This document shows, in pieces, positions 10,529 to 22,115 of a stretch of DNA of 64,000 nt. Made by a program: the position numbers and the translations under genes. The stretch's first letter is position 1. Every line of letters begins with the position of its first letter. Below the pieces are notes generated by a model. It did no database searches and was not told the origin of the DNA. It saw only the letters and a program-made list of their open reading frames with translations. The stretch comes from Luzula sylvatica (lineage: Eukaryota; Streptophyta; Magnoliopsida; Poales; Juncaceae): positions 23,437,554-23,501,553 of the forward strand of contig OX326957.1 in NCBI GenBank assembly GCA_946800325.1, written 5' to 3'.

Positions 10529-11057
10529 GAGGACAATTCAGAATTCAGAATTAAGAATTCTATCAAAAGAAGTCCAATCCAGTCAATCATTCCATCAAGG
10601 AGTTGAAAGAGTGCGAAGAAAAAGAGAGAAAGAGAAAAGGTGTTTTCTCAGTTTAGAGAATCAAATGCGATCATGCAAGTTCGCCAGTGCATCTTCTAGG
10701 CAGGTGCATCCGCGACCAAGGTGTTACGACTCACGGTGGATACGGGTAGAGGAGTTCGCACTTTGTGGCTCTTTGTTTGTGATCAAACCGGAGAAGTAAA
10801 GGAGCAAAAGGCTGTGGAAGTGTGTGGGTATGGGACGCACGAAGACAACCGGATGGGACGCACGGGCCAGTCACCAACGTGACACCGAAGGAAGAGAAGG
10901 ATGCGAGCGATCAACCCGTCGTGCGTGATCAATTTCACGCTGGTAATCGTCTATCCTATTTTGCATCGTACACTCGATTGCGTGATCTCGGGATTTGGGA
11001 ACCGGACCGGGCCTTCATATCCACTGAGCGGGTCCGGGGTCGGGATAATTCCCTTCA
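9987..11057 (+). repeat. 3' LTR of copia A
   Basis: Starts TGAAGGAAATACAG after the purine tract GAGTGAGAGAC and ends ...AATTCCCTTCA. It is homologous along its length to the 1002-bp LTRs of copia B, with many substitutions and an expanded CT run, so it is older. It contains the TATATATAGG promoter region near 10467. Confidence 0.85.
10482..10526 (+). repeat. (CT)n microsatellite in copia A LTR
   Basis: Uninterrupted CT dinucleotides directly after the TATA-like sequence. The copia B LTRs have only a short CTCTCTC there. Confidence 0.95.
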
Positions 11058-12864
11058 TAGGATCCAATGGCATTTTGTGATATTAGTGATATACTTATCG
11101 ATAGTCATAAAGGAAGCCGGATAATTATTACCAGCAGAATATCCGAGGTTGCTTTTCTTGCGCCGGAAAACCATAGGTTTAAATTAATGCCTTTAGTAGA
11201 AAGTGAATCTTGGAAGTTGTTTTGTAGAAAGGCATTTCAGTTTGAAACTAACCGTGCAGGTCCCCTTGACTTGGAGAAGTGGGCAAGAGAGATTGTTTCG
11301 AAGTGCAAGGGTTTGCCGCTTGCTCTCGTGTCTATGGCTGGCATGTTGTCCTTGCGGGAGAATAATGAAATCGAATAAAAATGAGTCCATGATCGGCTTA
11401 GTTGTGAATTAGAACATAACTCGAGCTTGGACCGCATGAAAACAATTTTAAATCTAAGTTTTACCTACCATCCTAGAAACTTGAAGAATTGTTTTTTATA
11501 TTGTTGTATGTTTCCGGAAGATCATCTTCTTGCAAGACAAAAAATTATTCGGTTGTGAATTGCTGAGGGTTTTGTTGAAAAAAGGGGATTAAGCACATTA
11601 GAGGAAGTGGCCGAGGGATATTTGGTAGAGCTCGTATGTCGTAACATGTTGCAATTGGTAGAGAAAAATGATTTTGTTAGAATAAAGAGATGCCGAATGC
11701 ATGATACGGTGCGGGAGTTGGCGATATCAGTATGCATGAAAGAGAATTTTTGTTTCGTGCACGAGGATTACAAGAAAGTAAGGATTGATACAACCGCTCG
11801 TATTCTCTCTGTAATAAAATCAAACAATGAGATTAGGTGTGATGAAAAACTCTCACGATTGCGAACATTTTTATCATTCCATTCTTCCATGCTCTCATGC
11901 CCCTTGCTATCTTCGACCTTACTCCATTCTATGTATCTTTCCATTTTAGATCTAGAAGGATTTTCGGTTGAATCATTGCCAGAAACAATTGGCGATTTAT
12001 TTAATCTCCGCTATCTAGGTTTGCGAAGAATGAAAGTGAAGTCTCTTCCAAAGTCAATAGGGAGACTTCATAATTTACAAACTCTAGATGTTGCCTTGTC
12101 CAATATAGAAAAGCTATCTGATGGTTTAGCAAAGCTCACGAAGTTGCGCCACCTCTTTGCTGAGGTAGAGATTGATAATACGTATTTATCATTTCGAAAC
12201 AATATGGGAATATATGTTTTGAATGGTGTGTTCGACTTTAAAGAACTGCAAACACTACAAGCATTTGAAGCAAATGCCTTTGTGGTAAAAAGATTAGGAA
12301 ATTTGAACCAATTAAGAAGTTTCCGAATATGGAATGTGAAAGAAAGCTATTGTGCAGATTTGTGTACGTCATTATCAAAGATGTCGTTTCTTTCCTGTGT
12401 ATATATTAGTTCATGTAGTGAAAATGAGTTTCTCCGACTAGAACTTTTGAATCCACCAACATAAGCAACTTCAAAAGTTGCAGCTCGGTGGGCGACTAGA
12501 AGAAACTATTTTTGAATCCTCTTTATTCCAGATTTCTGGAAAAAACCTCCACCAATTGAGTCTTCGTTGGTCTCAACTACAAAAGGATCCTCTCCCATCT
12601 CTTTCCTATTTATCGAACTTAACGCAGTTATTCCTCATGAGAGCATATGACGGGCAACGACAAATTTTCGGCGCTGGGTGGTTCCCTAAATCGAAGTTCT
12701 TGGGATTGAAACTACTTCCTTCTCTAATTCACGTGGAAATGGAGAATAACAATAAATCACATGCCTTAAATTGGTATACTGTGAAGATCTGCCGCCTCAT
12801 TTTTGGGGGTCGAGGAAAGGACCCTGTCGACTTGAACATATTAAACGCCTTATTTGCTAAGTGA
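11058..12864 (+). pseudogene. NLR1: 5'-truncated, broken CC-NLR (RPM1-like class)
   Basis: This is a paralogue of NLR2 (36064-38186). It begins after the kinase-2 motif, where copia A is inserted, so the CC domain and P-loop are absent from the window. Readable parts are GSRIIITSR (RNBS-B), ESWKLF, KGLPLALVS (GLPL), CRMHDTVRELA (MHD) and several LRRs (11607-12464, then 12478-12864). Damage includes TAA at about 11376 where NLR2 has a Trp codon, TGA at about 11556 (Trp), a one-base insertion near 12458 that shifts frame in the LRRs, and a deletion of about 66 bp near 12748. Unlike NLR2 it has no insert between RNBS-C and GLPL. At 12438 it reads CGA where NLR2 has its premature TGA. Not functional as it stands. 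Confidence 0.92.
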
Positions 12865-14858
12865 CGAGCATATACATACTTGATTGATCAGATGAAAAAT
12901 AAGTCTCTACAATCTTTCTGTTCTGCATTTTTAGCATTTCAACTTTGCATTCATAGTCTTAGTGCGTTTACGTGCTATTTGACTCTAATAGCTAAAGTTT
13001 CATAGTTAATTTAATTTTTGACTTTTAGATAATCAAATTGTTAGGAAAAATGAAATGATCAAAATTGCTTAGTCTCATCCTTAATTACATTATTTTGGTG
13101 CATCAGATAGTTTTTATTTTTTTTTTTATTTTTTACATTTTTTCATCAAGGAAGAAGTATCAGACGTATGTACATTATTTTATATTTAGACAAGGTAAAA
13201 TATTATTTGGTATCATTAAAAATATTTCAATTGAAATGATGAAATATGATTAATTTGTTATTGTAGGTCTCATGACAAGCTGAGTGTGCTATTGGAGTAC
13301 TTCCCGTGATGAACTTTGCTTTTGCTTTTGCTTTTGCTTCTGTTGTGTTTGTTTTTAAGTGTGCTTTCAAAACATTTAAATTTCTAAGGTGAAATATTTT
13401 TTGATTAGAGAATCGTTGGTTTGTTTCCTATAGTTTTCATGTGCAGAACTTCTGTTAGCTTGCATTCTAAGAACTTGACGTGTTTGCTTGTTTGGCATAT
13501 TTCCTTGTATCTTGATGGATTGAACAAACTTGGTGTGTGTGATTATTATTTGTATTTAATGGTATTTTGCTTGGATTGAATAACTTGGTTTGTCCACGAT
13601 TTGTCTGTTTTCTTGCTTGATTTTGTGCTTGTTTGTAATCTTAAATGCGGGATGTATTTGTATTTGTTTGGTGATGATTAAATTGTGAACTGTTTTCAAT
13701 TATGCAGTACAAGTGTGAGGATCAAGTTGAGTTTTGTGGCAATGTCAAACTAATTGATTCAAAAATAAAAATAAAAAATAATATTATTATCAAGATAACC
13801 GGGGGAACATGTCTTCAAAATTTCAATCTGATTAAAATACCACACTGCCTAATTAATTCCAAACTTCCTTCAAAACTAAATCGGCCATTCAGTACAATTT
13901 TATTTACAATGAAACTATTCAAATCACCCAAAAAAGGAGCTACAGAACAAATGTCACAATTTCTAAATTGACTATAAGAGCAGTTGCGCCGTCACCGGTA
14001 CTTGCACTTGACCCCGACAAAATTAATAAGTCATTTTTTGTTGAATTATATATGTTAACTCGTAACTTTTCAATTACAAGAGGATCGGGTTGGCTCACCT
14101 TCCAGCAATTATGCATGATCCGTATTAAATTATTATATGTTAAATATTTTTTGGACCAAAATAATTTTCTATTTTCATATTCAATAATTAAAAAATATTT
14201 TTCGTTATTTTTTTAATTAAATTAAAAACATCCATAATTTTTTATTTAAAGTAAATTTTTTTTACATATAATAATTTCAAAAGTTATTATTATATATTAT
14301 ATGTTATATAATTTTAATATTCATTTATATTTTTGCATGTAAACTTGCATCACATTATAACAAAATAAAAAAAATATTAAAATTACCTTGCATGAGCTTA
14401 AAAAAATAGGCTAAAATTGACTAGTTTAACAACCGTGCAAATTGACCAATGACTCATAGACTAGCTTAGTTATTGAGTGATTTGACCAATATATCAAAAA
14501 TCAATGATTCAAGTCCCGTTGATATCATCAATAAAATACGAAACTGAAAATTTTCCCGATTCGCGAATGATGGTTCACTTCAAAAAATAACCGCACAAAT
14601 TGCTTTGACGAATGCAAGTGCCCAGGGTGTGTCGAATTTGTAGCAAAGGCTATATTAGTTGTCTTGCAGTAAAAATATCAAATGAGGGCTTCAGGAGCAT
14701 GGTTGATGACAGGACAGTCGTACAAGACCTTGCACTTTGACACTATCATCAAGAATTTGAAATTCAGTTTCAACATTAGCAAATGTTTATATGATGTACT
14801 GCAGAACGAAGCTCCTGATATCATCGGTCCGGAAAATTCTGTTCTCAAATCGAGGACA
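12865..14858 (+). repeat. NLR1 downstream spacer, duplicated after NLR2
   Basis: Non-coding AT-rich DNA that aligns over most of its length with 38187-40007 (for example the CATTATTTTGGTGCATCAGA and GTGATGATTAAATTGTGAAC stretches). I see no protein motif. Short ORFs (13702-13971, 14678-14869) have no support beyond being shared by recent duplicates. It ends at GGACA, the target duplication of the outer element. Confidence 0.8.
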
Positions 14859-15463
14859 TGTTGGAACATTATTCCAACATTGGACTTATATGTAAAATAT
14901 TATGTGTTGTAATATTGTCATTTATATGCTTAAAATAAAGTGGCCAATTTTAGTTAATAAATTTAAGCATTAATGTGTTAATTAGGATGTGGGCCTTTTG
15001 ATGTGTAGAATATTGTGGGTGGTGCTTCTATTTTCTATGATGGGCTGAATTAGAAAATCCACATTAGGGAGCCCAAAAGGTACGTCTTTGTGAAAAGATG
15101 TCTTGTGGCTATATAAGCAATTTAGTCCCAAGTACATATGATGATGAAAATCCATTCTTAAATCTGCCCCATTAAGATTAGAGAGAGAGAGATCAATTAG
15201 AGAAAAACAAAAAAAGGCTCTAAATTGGACATCATAAAGTACTTGGAATTCCATTCTTGCAACTAAGGGTTCATGGATGCAACAACGGTGATGGCGCGAC
15301 ATCAATTCGGACGGATTCCATACGCTTCCGCATACGGTTAAGGTACGGTTTTATTTTGAGATAATTCGGTTGAATTCACATAGTTAGTACGGTCCGTTTG
15401 TACGGGCAAAATTTAATTTATTATTTAATTCACGGACGGTGCCGGATCGTCGCCGTCCTAACA
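14859..15463 (+). repeat. 5' LTR of outer element
   Basis: 605 bp, TG...CA, with a TATATAAG box at 15110-15117. It matches 17766-17820 joined to 26228-26778 with only a few differences, so the insertion is fairly young. Confidence 0.95.
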
Positions 15464-15465
15464 AT

Positions 15466-15477
15466 TGGTATCAGAGC
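15466..15477 (+). other. Initiator-Met tRNA primer-binding site (outer element)
   Basis: TGGTATCAGAGC, complementary to the 3' end of plant initiator tRNA-Met, starts two bases after the LTR. This PBS is standard in plant Ty1/copia elements. Confidence 0.92.
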
Positions 15478-15859
15478 GAAACTATGGTGAATCAAAGTTT
15501 AAATGGAAGAGAAACGAAGTATATAGTGTTTAGCACGATTTCTCTCGTCCAATTTCTGTTAATTTCGGATAATTTCGTTTTTTTATCGAAACGGGTCTTA
15601 AACGGATCTCAAAATTAGAGAGAAAGAAAAGTTTATAGAAAATTTGTACTATCTCTCTATACTCAGTGGATAATTCCGGACACATCTGTGGTCTCCGTTT
15701 CGTCTACGGACGTCGGTGGCACAGTGGCCCGCCGACCAAAAAGGGGACCAGAGAGGGGACGCCATTTTTTTCCTTCCATTTTTTGCATTTTTTCCCTTCT
15801 GGTCGTAACTTTTCAGATTTGGAGGGGATGAGAATTGAATTCCCGATTTTTATGTTAAA

Positions 15860-16365
15860 GAAAATTAGAATTTGAAATTCTGGTTTTTTAAGTTTATTAA
15901 AATCCGGAATTACAAATTCTAAATATAAAATCAGGATATCAAATTCTGGATTTTAAAGTCTGGATTTGTAAATTAGGATTTGATATTCAAGTTTTGTTTA
16001 AGGTATTCCAAATCCCGAATTTTGAAATCTGGGAAAAGAAAACTGGGAAATAGATTTTGGATTCAATATTCCGGTTTTCGGAGGGTGTTTAAAATCCCGA
16101 ATTTCCAAATCTGGAAAATATATAAAACCTGGAATTGGAAAATCTGGACAATTAGATTCTGGAATCCGAAATTCTGAATCTGGAAATTCTGAATATTTAA
16201 ATATGGAACATGAAAATTCCGAATTTTAAAATTCCAGAAATAAAAATTCTGAATTTGAAAATTCTAAATATTAGAATTTGGAATATGGAAATTATGGATA
16301 TTAAAATTCAGAATATTAAAATTTTGAATATTAAAATTAAGGAATTATCCATATTACGGTATAAT
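15860..16365. repeat. Degenerate AATTC-rich short repeats in outer element
   Basis: Dozens of imperfect 15-20 bp units of the form AAATTCTGGATTTN or AAAATTCCGAATTT follow one another in varying order. Many are self-complementary. No reading frame is conserved. The cause is probably slippage in a non-coding interior. Confidence 0.75.
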
Positions 16366-16434
16366 TTTAAGTTTAAATTTAAGATTTAAGGTATGTGTTT
16401 TAAAATTAATTAAGGTCAGCAACATGTCGCCAAA

Positions 16435-17320
16435 GTGACCTCTCTTGTTGAAATTAATTATATTTTAAAATATAAAAGGGATATGTGTATGATATTATTT
16501 AAATATTGACCGGCCCAAAGGAAGGCAATATTTAATATAATTTCATATGCATCTGTGGTAATAAGTGTGTGATAATTATTCGGTTTTACGTGTGATTTAT
16601 TTAATCGGCCCAAAGGAAGGTTAATTTATTGACACGTTAATTTATTATCTATTCTTGATTACTACACCAAGATATTAATAAGAAGTTAATATGATTGGCC
16701 AAAGTCAAAATATTAACGGAAAAGGGATATCTTGATGATGGGGATAACCTTTAATTAAATTTATTATTATTATTCGGTTATTTTGGTGAGCAATACAATG
16801 CTTAATTATAGTTATTTTTTAACATTAATTCGGTACTCACATTTATTGGAAATATGGTTCTTTAATGATGTCTTGTTTGCGGGGGGAAATACGGCTACAA
16901 ATTTTGTTTAGCCGAAAAGACAAACTTTGATATCTCAAGAAAATTGACATATATATTTGGTTTTATAACAAAATCATCTTATTTGGTTTTGAGATGGATT
17001 TTGTTAATTATTAAATATACCATTACTTACGTGAGAGAAAGTAAAGAAATTCAGAGTAATATTTGTCTATCATATATTTTGGTACAAACTCCAATAAGGT
17101 ATAATTACCCAATAGATTATATAAGCAAGACGTTGTTTATATGGGTGTAATTTCGGTTAAGGATATTCAGTTATAGTGGGAGTAAATATTTGTACAGTTA
17201 TTATGATATAGACACGTGATATAAACATATGTCATACACATATGATAAGGTTATAAGGTTTTCAAGTTTTCGGTATTATGGTTATTCTGCAGAATTAAAG
17301 TTACATTTATCACTTTACTT
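16435..17320 (+). other. Non-coding interior of outer element
   Basis: I see no conserved protein motif. CGGCCCAAAGGAAGG occurs twice (16511 and 16606) in otherwise AT-rich sequence. The 68-residue ORF at 16944-17150 has no recognisable domain. Confidence 0.5.
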
Positions 17321-17329
17321 TGATTTAGA

Positions 17330-17460
17330 TAAGGTTCGTCTCAATATAGTTTAAAGGAGACGGTTTGTCTCATAAGGTATTAAAGGAGACGGGTTGTCTC
17401 AATACAGTTTTAAAGGAGACGGTTTGTCTCATTAAGTTATTAAAGGAGACGGTTTTAAGG
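17330..17460. repeat. Tandem GAGAC-loop-GTCTC hairpins in outer element
   Basis: Four tandem units of about 34-40 bp. Three contain GGAGACGGTTTGTCTC or a one-base variant, with 5-bp complementary arms around a GGTTT-type loop. The last unit keeps only the left arm. They lie about 300 bp before the 3' LTR. A role in RNA packaging or a structured 3' region is possible, but only the repeats are seen. Confidence 0.8.
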
Positions 17461-17753
17461 ATCTCACTAAATTATTTTTTAGGAGGACCAAGTTGGAAAT
17501 AGGCATGTTCAGATCACATTACATGAAATTTCCATGCTATACATCCACATCATGATTCATGTCATTCAGTTGTATTAGTGCACGTGACCATTGAAGGTTT
17601 AGTTACGTTAAATGTGACGAAAGCCGCTTTGATCCTACGTTGATATTATTGATGGACGGAATTGGTTAGGGACACATAAGGTTTTTTATGACAAATAAGT
17701 ACGCGTATTTCGGTTTATGGTCAATACGTAATTATAAGGAATTACATATAGTC

Positions 17754-17820
17754 CAAGTGGGAGATTGTTGGAACATTATTCCAACATTGGACTTATATGT
17801 AAAATATTATGTGTTGTAAT
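17754..17820 (+). repeat. Purine tract and first 55 bp of outer 3' LTR
   Basis: CAAGTGGGAGAT precedes TGTTGGAAC at 17766. The LTR runs 55 bp to GTAAT (17816-17820), where copia B interrupts it. It resumes at 26228. Confidence 0.92.
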
Positions 17821-18822
17821 TGAAGGAAATACAGTTTCAGGATCAACCGTAAAAGTGTACACAAGGATAAACGAATGTAGTCGTACATTCGTGGCCATAA
17901 CTGTCAGTGGGAAAATCCGATTTGAATGGTTCAAATTGGGTTATATAGATAATTAGATTATCTATAACCTTCATGTAGAAATATATTTCATATGAACGAA
18001 GTATTAGTGTCGTTTATGTGAAATACCGAAAGGGTGCAACAGTATGACATACAGTTAGTAAAACAGTCATAACTTTTGCATACGAACTCCAATTGGGCTG
18101 GGCCAAATTGGGTTGTGTAAATAATTAGATTATCTACAACTTTCATGTTGGGTGATTTTCTGTCTGAGAAATTTATCAATTTCGAAATGACAGAATACTG
18201 ACCAGGTTCATGCAGTTTTCTGTGTGAGAGGGTGTATATTGGATATACATGCCTTTTGGCTAATCCTGATCCTATTAGGTATAAATAGGATACTTTCTCT
18301 CTCATCCATATCAGTTGAATCATTCTAAGCAAGTGATTATTCTGCCCAATATACACAAGAAAAAGAGCAAATTCAGATTTGATCTTTAGTGAGTGAAAGG
18401 GTAAGAAGAGAGAGAAATCGAGAAAGGAGTTTCTCGAGTAATAGAGAATCGATTAGATCGAGCAAGTTCGCCGGTGCATCGTCTAGGCAGGTGCATCCGC
18501 GACCGACGTCTTGCGACTCACGGTGGATACAAGTAGAGGAGCGACAATTGTGGCTCTTGGATTGTGATCGACTCAAGGAGTGAGAAGACGGTCAACGAAC
18601 GGTGAAAGACGCGTGGTATGGGACGCGCGGATTGTCACCAACGTGACAGGAGATAGAAGGCGGCGATCAACCCTTCGTGCGTGATCGATTTCACGCTGGT
18701 ATGGATCTAACCTTCTATTTGCATCGTACCCTCGAAGTCGTGGCGTGATCTCGGGAATCGGGGAACCGGACCGGGCCTACATATCCGCTGCGCGGGCCCG
18801 GGACCGGGGATATTCCCCAACA
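17821..18822 (+). repeat. 5' LTR of copia B
   Basis: TGAAGGAAATACAG ... TATTCCCCAACA. The TATA box TATAAATA is at 18280-18287. The LTR contains two diverged copies of a module with an AGATAAT-type stem, ACTTTCATG and a GAAATACCGAAAGGGTGC-type box. Related modules recur in the leader (19080-19640). The 64-67 residue ORFs in it are not genes. Confidence 0.97.
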
Positions 18823-18823
18823 G

Positions 18824-18835
18824 TGGTATCAGAGC
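18824..18835 (+). other. Initiator-Met tRNA primer-binding site (copia B)
   Basis: TGGTATCAGAGC starts one base after the 5' LTR. It is the same sequence and nearly the same offset as in the outer element. Confidence 0.95.
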
Positions 18836-19079
18836 GATCGCCATCGATTCGAGGGTCGAATCATAGTCGTATATTAGATATACGCACGGGTTATCAAAGT
18901 TCGTACCCGTTTGCATGATGTTACATATAGAGAAAGTCAAATTCCGTTAAAATCACAAGTGGAATTCGCTAGAGATCGATCAAAAGTTGATTGAGAGTAT
19001 CTAGGAATGATCATGAAAAAGTTTCATGATTTATCGTTTTGGAAACGAGCGAAAACGGACGAAACGGCAAAATCTGCAG

Positions 19080-19645
19080 AAAATTAGAATACGAAACAGT
19101 GAGTAAAACTAAGATAATTTTCAGTGGTAAACTCCAAATTGATTGGATCAAATTGGCGTAGTTAGATAATGGGATTATCTATGACTTTGATACAGAAAGT
19201 TTTTTCATTTGAACGAATTATCAGTGTCGTTTTTATGGAATACTGAAAGGGTGCGACTGTTTGACATACAGAGACTAAAACGTCCGTATATGTCGCAGAG
19301 AAAATCTAATTGAGTCCAATCCAATTGGGTTAGTTAGATAATACGATTATCTAGAACTTTCGTTCACGTTCAAAGTCGGTTGGAACAATTTAATATTTTT
19401 GTTTCAACAGAATACTGAAAAGGTGTCTGTAGTTTTCTGGTTGAAAAGGTGTCTATTGGATAAACTTACCTTTTCATTTGTTCGTATTTTACTAAAACTG
19501 GTATAACTTTCAGTAGAAAATTCCGATTTGAATGGTTCAAATTGGGTTAGTTAGATAATGAGATTATCTAGAACTTTCATGTTGTAATATATTTCATTTG
19601 AGCGAAGTATTAGTGTCGTTCTAATGAAATACCGAAAGGGTGCAG
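19080..19645 (+). repeat. LTR-like tandem modules in the copia B leader
   Basis: Three modules of roughly 150-190 bp, each with TAACTTTCAGTGG-type start, an (A/T)AGATAATNNGATTATCT inverted repeat, AACTTTCATG or similar, and a TACTGAAAGGGTGC-type box. The same modules occur inside the LTRs of copia A and copia B. They lie 250-800 bp after the PBS, where a packaging or leader structure would be. No coding potential is seen. Confidence 0.8.
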
Positions 19646-19727
19646 AAAAACTGTTTTTCTGCCGCCCCGGGGCCAGTTTTTGGCGCCCCGGACGCGTCCC
19701 GGACGAGGTTTTCTCGCGCCCCACGGC

Positions 19728-19770
19728 CCCTGCGTTACAACGGGGAGGGCAGTCCGTTATAACGGACCCT
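19728..19770. repeat. CCGTT-NN-AACGG motifs in copia B leader
   Basis: TGCGTTACAACGGG and GTCCGTTATAACGGAC stand 18 bp apart in GC-rich sequence. Both forms also occur in the gypsy-derived LTR array, although the two elements are otherwise unrelated. Confidence 0.85.
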
Positions 19771-20049
19771 TCTCTGGATGCTGTTTTTGTTTTCGCGATA
19801 ACTTTGGCTACGAAGCTCGGAATTTTGAGTTCTTTATATCGATTTGATCGGCATCAAACATTCTAGCATATTAGATAATTAATTATTTAGAATAATTAAT
19901 CTCCCTAAATAAATCATATGCATTTACAAATCTTGTGATAGTGATATAATATGATTATGTCACGAATTTAGAAACATGCAATGGCATGATCCCTCATAAT
20001 ATTTAAGTCATGGAAATGCCTTCCATATTCACAACCACTATGATCGGTA

Positions 20050-20250
20050 CTACGTCTCACATGGGTTAAGGCCAAAGCCGACATGGGTTATTGTAGTCAT
20101 CGACGGGGTGGCAAGCGTTAAATAGGGACTGATAAGGGTTAAGGCCAAAGCCGACTTATTAGTAGTTTATTTGAACGATACGCTGAGTATGGTTGTGACT
20201 TAACCGTTCAAGCCAGTAAGGGTTGAGGCCAAAGCCGACTTGATTGGAAG
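20050..20250 (+). repeat. Three GGTTAAGGCCAAAGCCGAC repeats
   Basis: GGGTTAAGGCCAAAGCCGAC or a one-base variant occurs at about 20063, 20138 and 20218, period about 76-80 bp, in the former gag region of copia B. There is no open frame. Confidence 0.75.
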
Positions 20251-21239
20251 TTCGGGGCATAGATAGGATGCACACACGGAACTGGGATTGTATTGGATAC
20301 GATTCATCACCGAAATCCTATAAAGGTTCAAGAGTCGCATTGGATGCGATTGGATATAATCCTACCTAAATAGCGAGATCCCATTCGTCTGCCAAAGCAA
20401 CTTATGGGAGGATCGTGATATATGGATCTTGAGTGTTATGGACTTGGAGTCCCGTATCGGTATGAGGGTTATCGATTCGATAAAATAACACTATCATATA
20501 ATTATCATATAAGCATATAGATTAAGTACGCACGGTTAGGAATTAATCTTCATCATCCGTTTAGAATTATGTTTTCAAGCAACACCAAATATATCGTAGA
20601 GATCGATATGATAGATAGCTTTTGGGCCGGAATTACCATGATTAACCTTGATAGTTAAAGAATAGTTCTTTAGACTTAAAGGAACGTGTTGGACACGGAA
20701 ATGGTAGATTCGGGGCTCGAGGCATTGGCTTTAGAGAAAGCCGGGTTCGATAAACTTTAAGAAGGAATCGAACGATATTACGTGCCTTGTGGTGGCATGT
20801 ATAGACGCAAATTTCTCAAAATTGTTTTGAGAATTCGGGTGTATATGAAAGTAAAACACAACGCTCATGAAATAGTTTCAAGAGCTAGAGTGCGTTGAAT
20901 GGTTCGATGCGGCTCAAAGAGTAGGTTAATTTTGAGACGCCTTATGGGTCTTTGATTAACACTCGTGTGTTGATGGTACGAGATTTGATCGTCGTGACCG
21001 AATATCATATGCATTCGATAGATAAGTCGATCCCGAAATTGCATGAGATGTGATTTAAAATTGAATTGGAGATGCTCGGAGTATCCGAGGAATCCAATGT
21101 ATATAGATACGTGGATGTCCTTGTAATTCAAAGAAGGGATCGAAAGAAATGTATGTCTAAGGGTATTTTGGGAAAATGTTTTCCAAAACAGAAAGTTCGG
21201 ACAAGGAGTTGTTCAAACTAATGACTCAAAGAATGGTGA

Positions 21240-21350
21240 AATCCGAGGAGGATTAAACCAAGAGGTTGATTGCTTCTTTTGGCATTGCCGTCTTGGCCAT
21301 ATAAACAAGATTCGCGTAACTAGATTCCATATGATGGATTGCTAGAATCA
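21240..21350 (+). pseudogene. GAG-pre-integrase remnant of copia B
   Basis: Translation at 21278 gives FWHCRLGHINKIRVTRFH, a good match to the copia LWH.RLGHIN...I motif. This is the best-preserved protein segment of copia B. Gag proper and the integrase core cannot be read. Confidence 0.75.
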
Positions 21351-22115
21351 TTCGAATTAGATTCGATTGATTAATGCGATACTTATTTATTAGGAAAGAC
21401 GACAAAGGGCATCATTCTCCAAAGGTTGGAGAAAGATCCAACGAATTATTGGAAATTACATTTAAATGTAAATGTTCCGATAAGTTCCGAGGCAAGAGGA
21501 GGCTATCGATATTTTGTTATGTTTATGGACGGTTAAAGTAGATATGAAAATATCTATTTAATGCGTACCGAAACGGAGACTTTTGAAAGGTTCATAGAGT
21601 TTCAAAACGAAATAAGAAATCAACTAAGCAAGAAAATCAAAGCTTTTCGATAGGATCGAGAAGGCGAGAATTTGAGCTAGACCTTTCGATAGGATCGAAG
21701 ATGCGATATTTGAGTTATGAATATTGATGATCATTTATGATTGTGGAATCGTTTCACGATTGTCTTCATTTGGAACATTGAGATGTGTCCGAAAAGAGGA
21801 AATGAACGCATGTTGGACATGGTTCGATAAATGATGAGTCAATAAGATCTCCCAAAAATGTTTTGGGGATACGCCCTTGAGACAGCGGCACTAATGAATG
21901 GTTGCATATAACATATGAACCATAAACCTTCTAATCGGTACAAAAGACGCCATATGAGATATGGATCGGAATGGTTCCGAAGTTGTCACTTGTACAGATT
22001 TGAGGATGTGAGTGTATTTCGAAATTTGTTTCGGTTAAACTCAATCCCAAATCTGGAAATTGTTCGTTTATCCTTAAGGAAACTAAAGGGTATTAGTTAA
22101 AACGTCCCGACGAAA

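Larger units (their letters stand above)
5986..11057 (+). mobile_element. Copia A: decayed Ty1/copia element, 5' half not in window
   Basis: The DNA is homologous to copia B (5986-9986 against about 21043-25220) and ends with a 1071-bp 3' LTR (9987-11057). It carries broken GAG-pre-integrase, integrase-RT linker, RT and RNase H segments on the plus strand. The gypsy-derived element interrupts it at 5985/5986. It sits inside NLR1: the flank TAGGA (11058-11062) aligns with the NB-ARC of NLR2 just after the kinase-2 motif. Its 5' LTR and the 5' part of NLR1 should lie upstream of the window. Many stops and frameshifts make it non-coding now. Confidence 0.85.

Noticed and set aside
14678..14869. 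Conserved minus-strand ORF shared with 39792-40016
   Set aside because: Both strands are similarly conserved because the DNA is a recent duplicate. No domain is recognised and the frames differ by indels.
18389..18583. Repeated 64-122 residue ORFs in 17988-18583 and 25388-25983
   Set aside because: They lie inside the two identical copia B LTRs, so their identity reflects LTR identity and not protein conservation.
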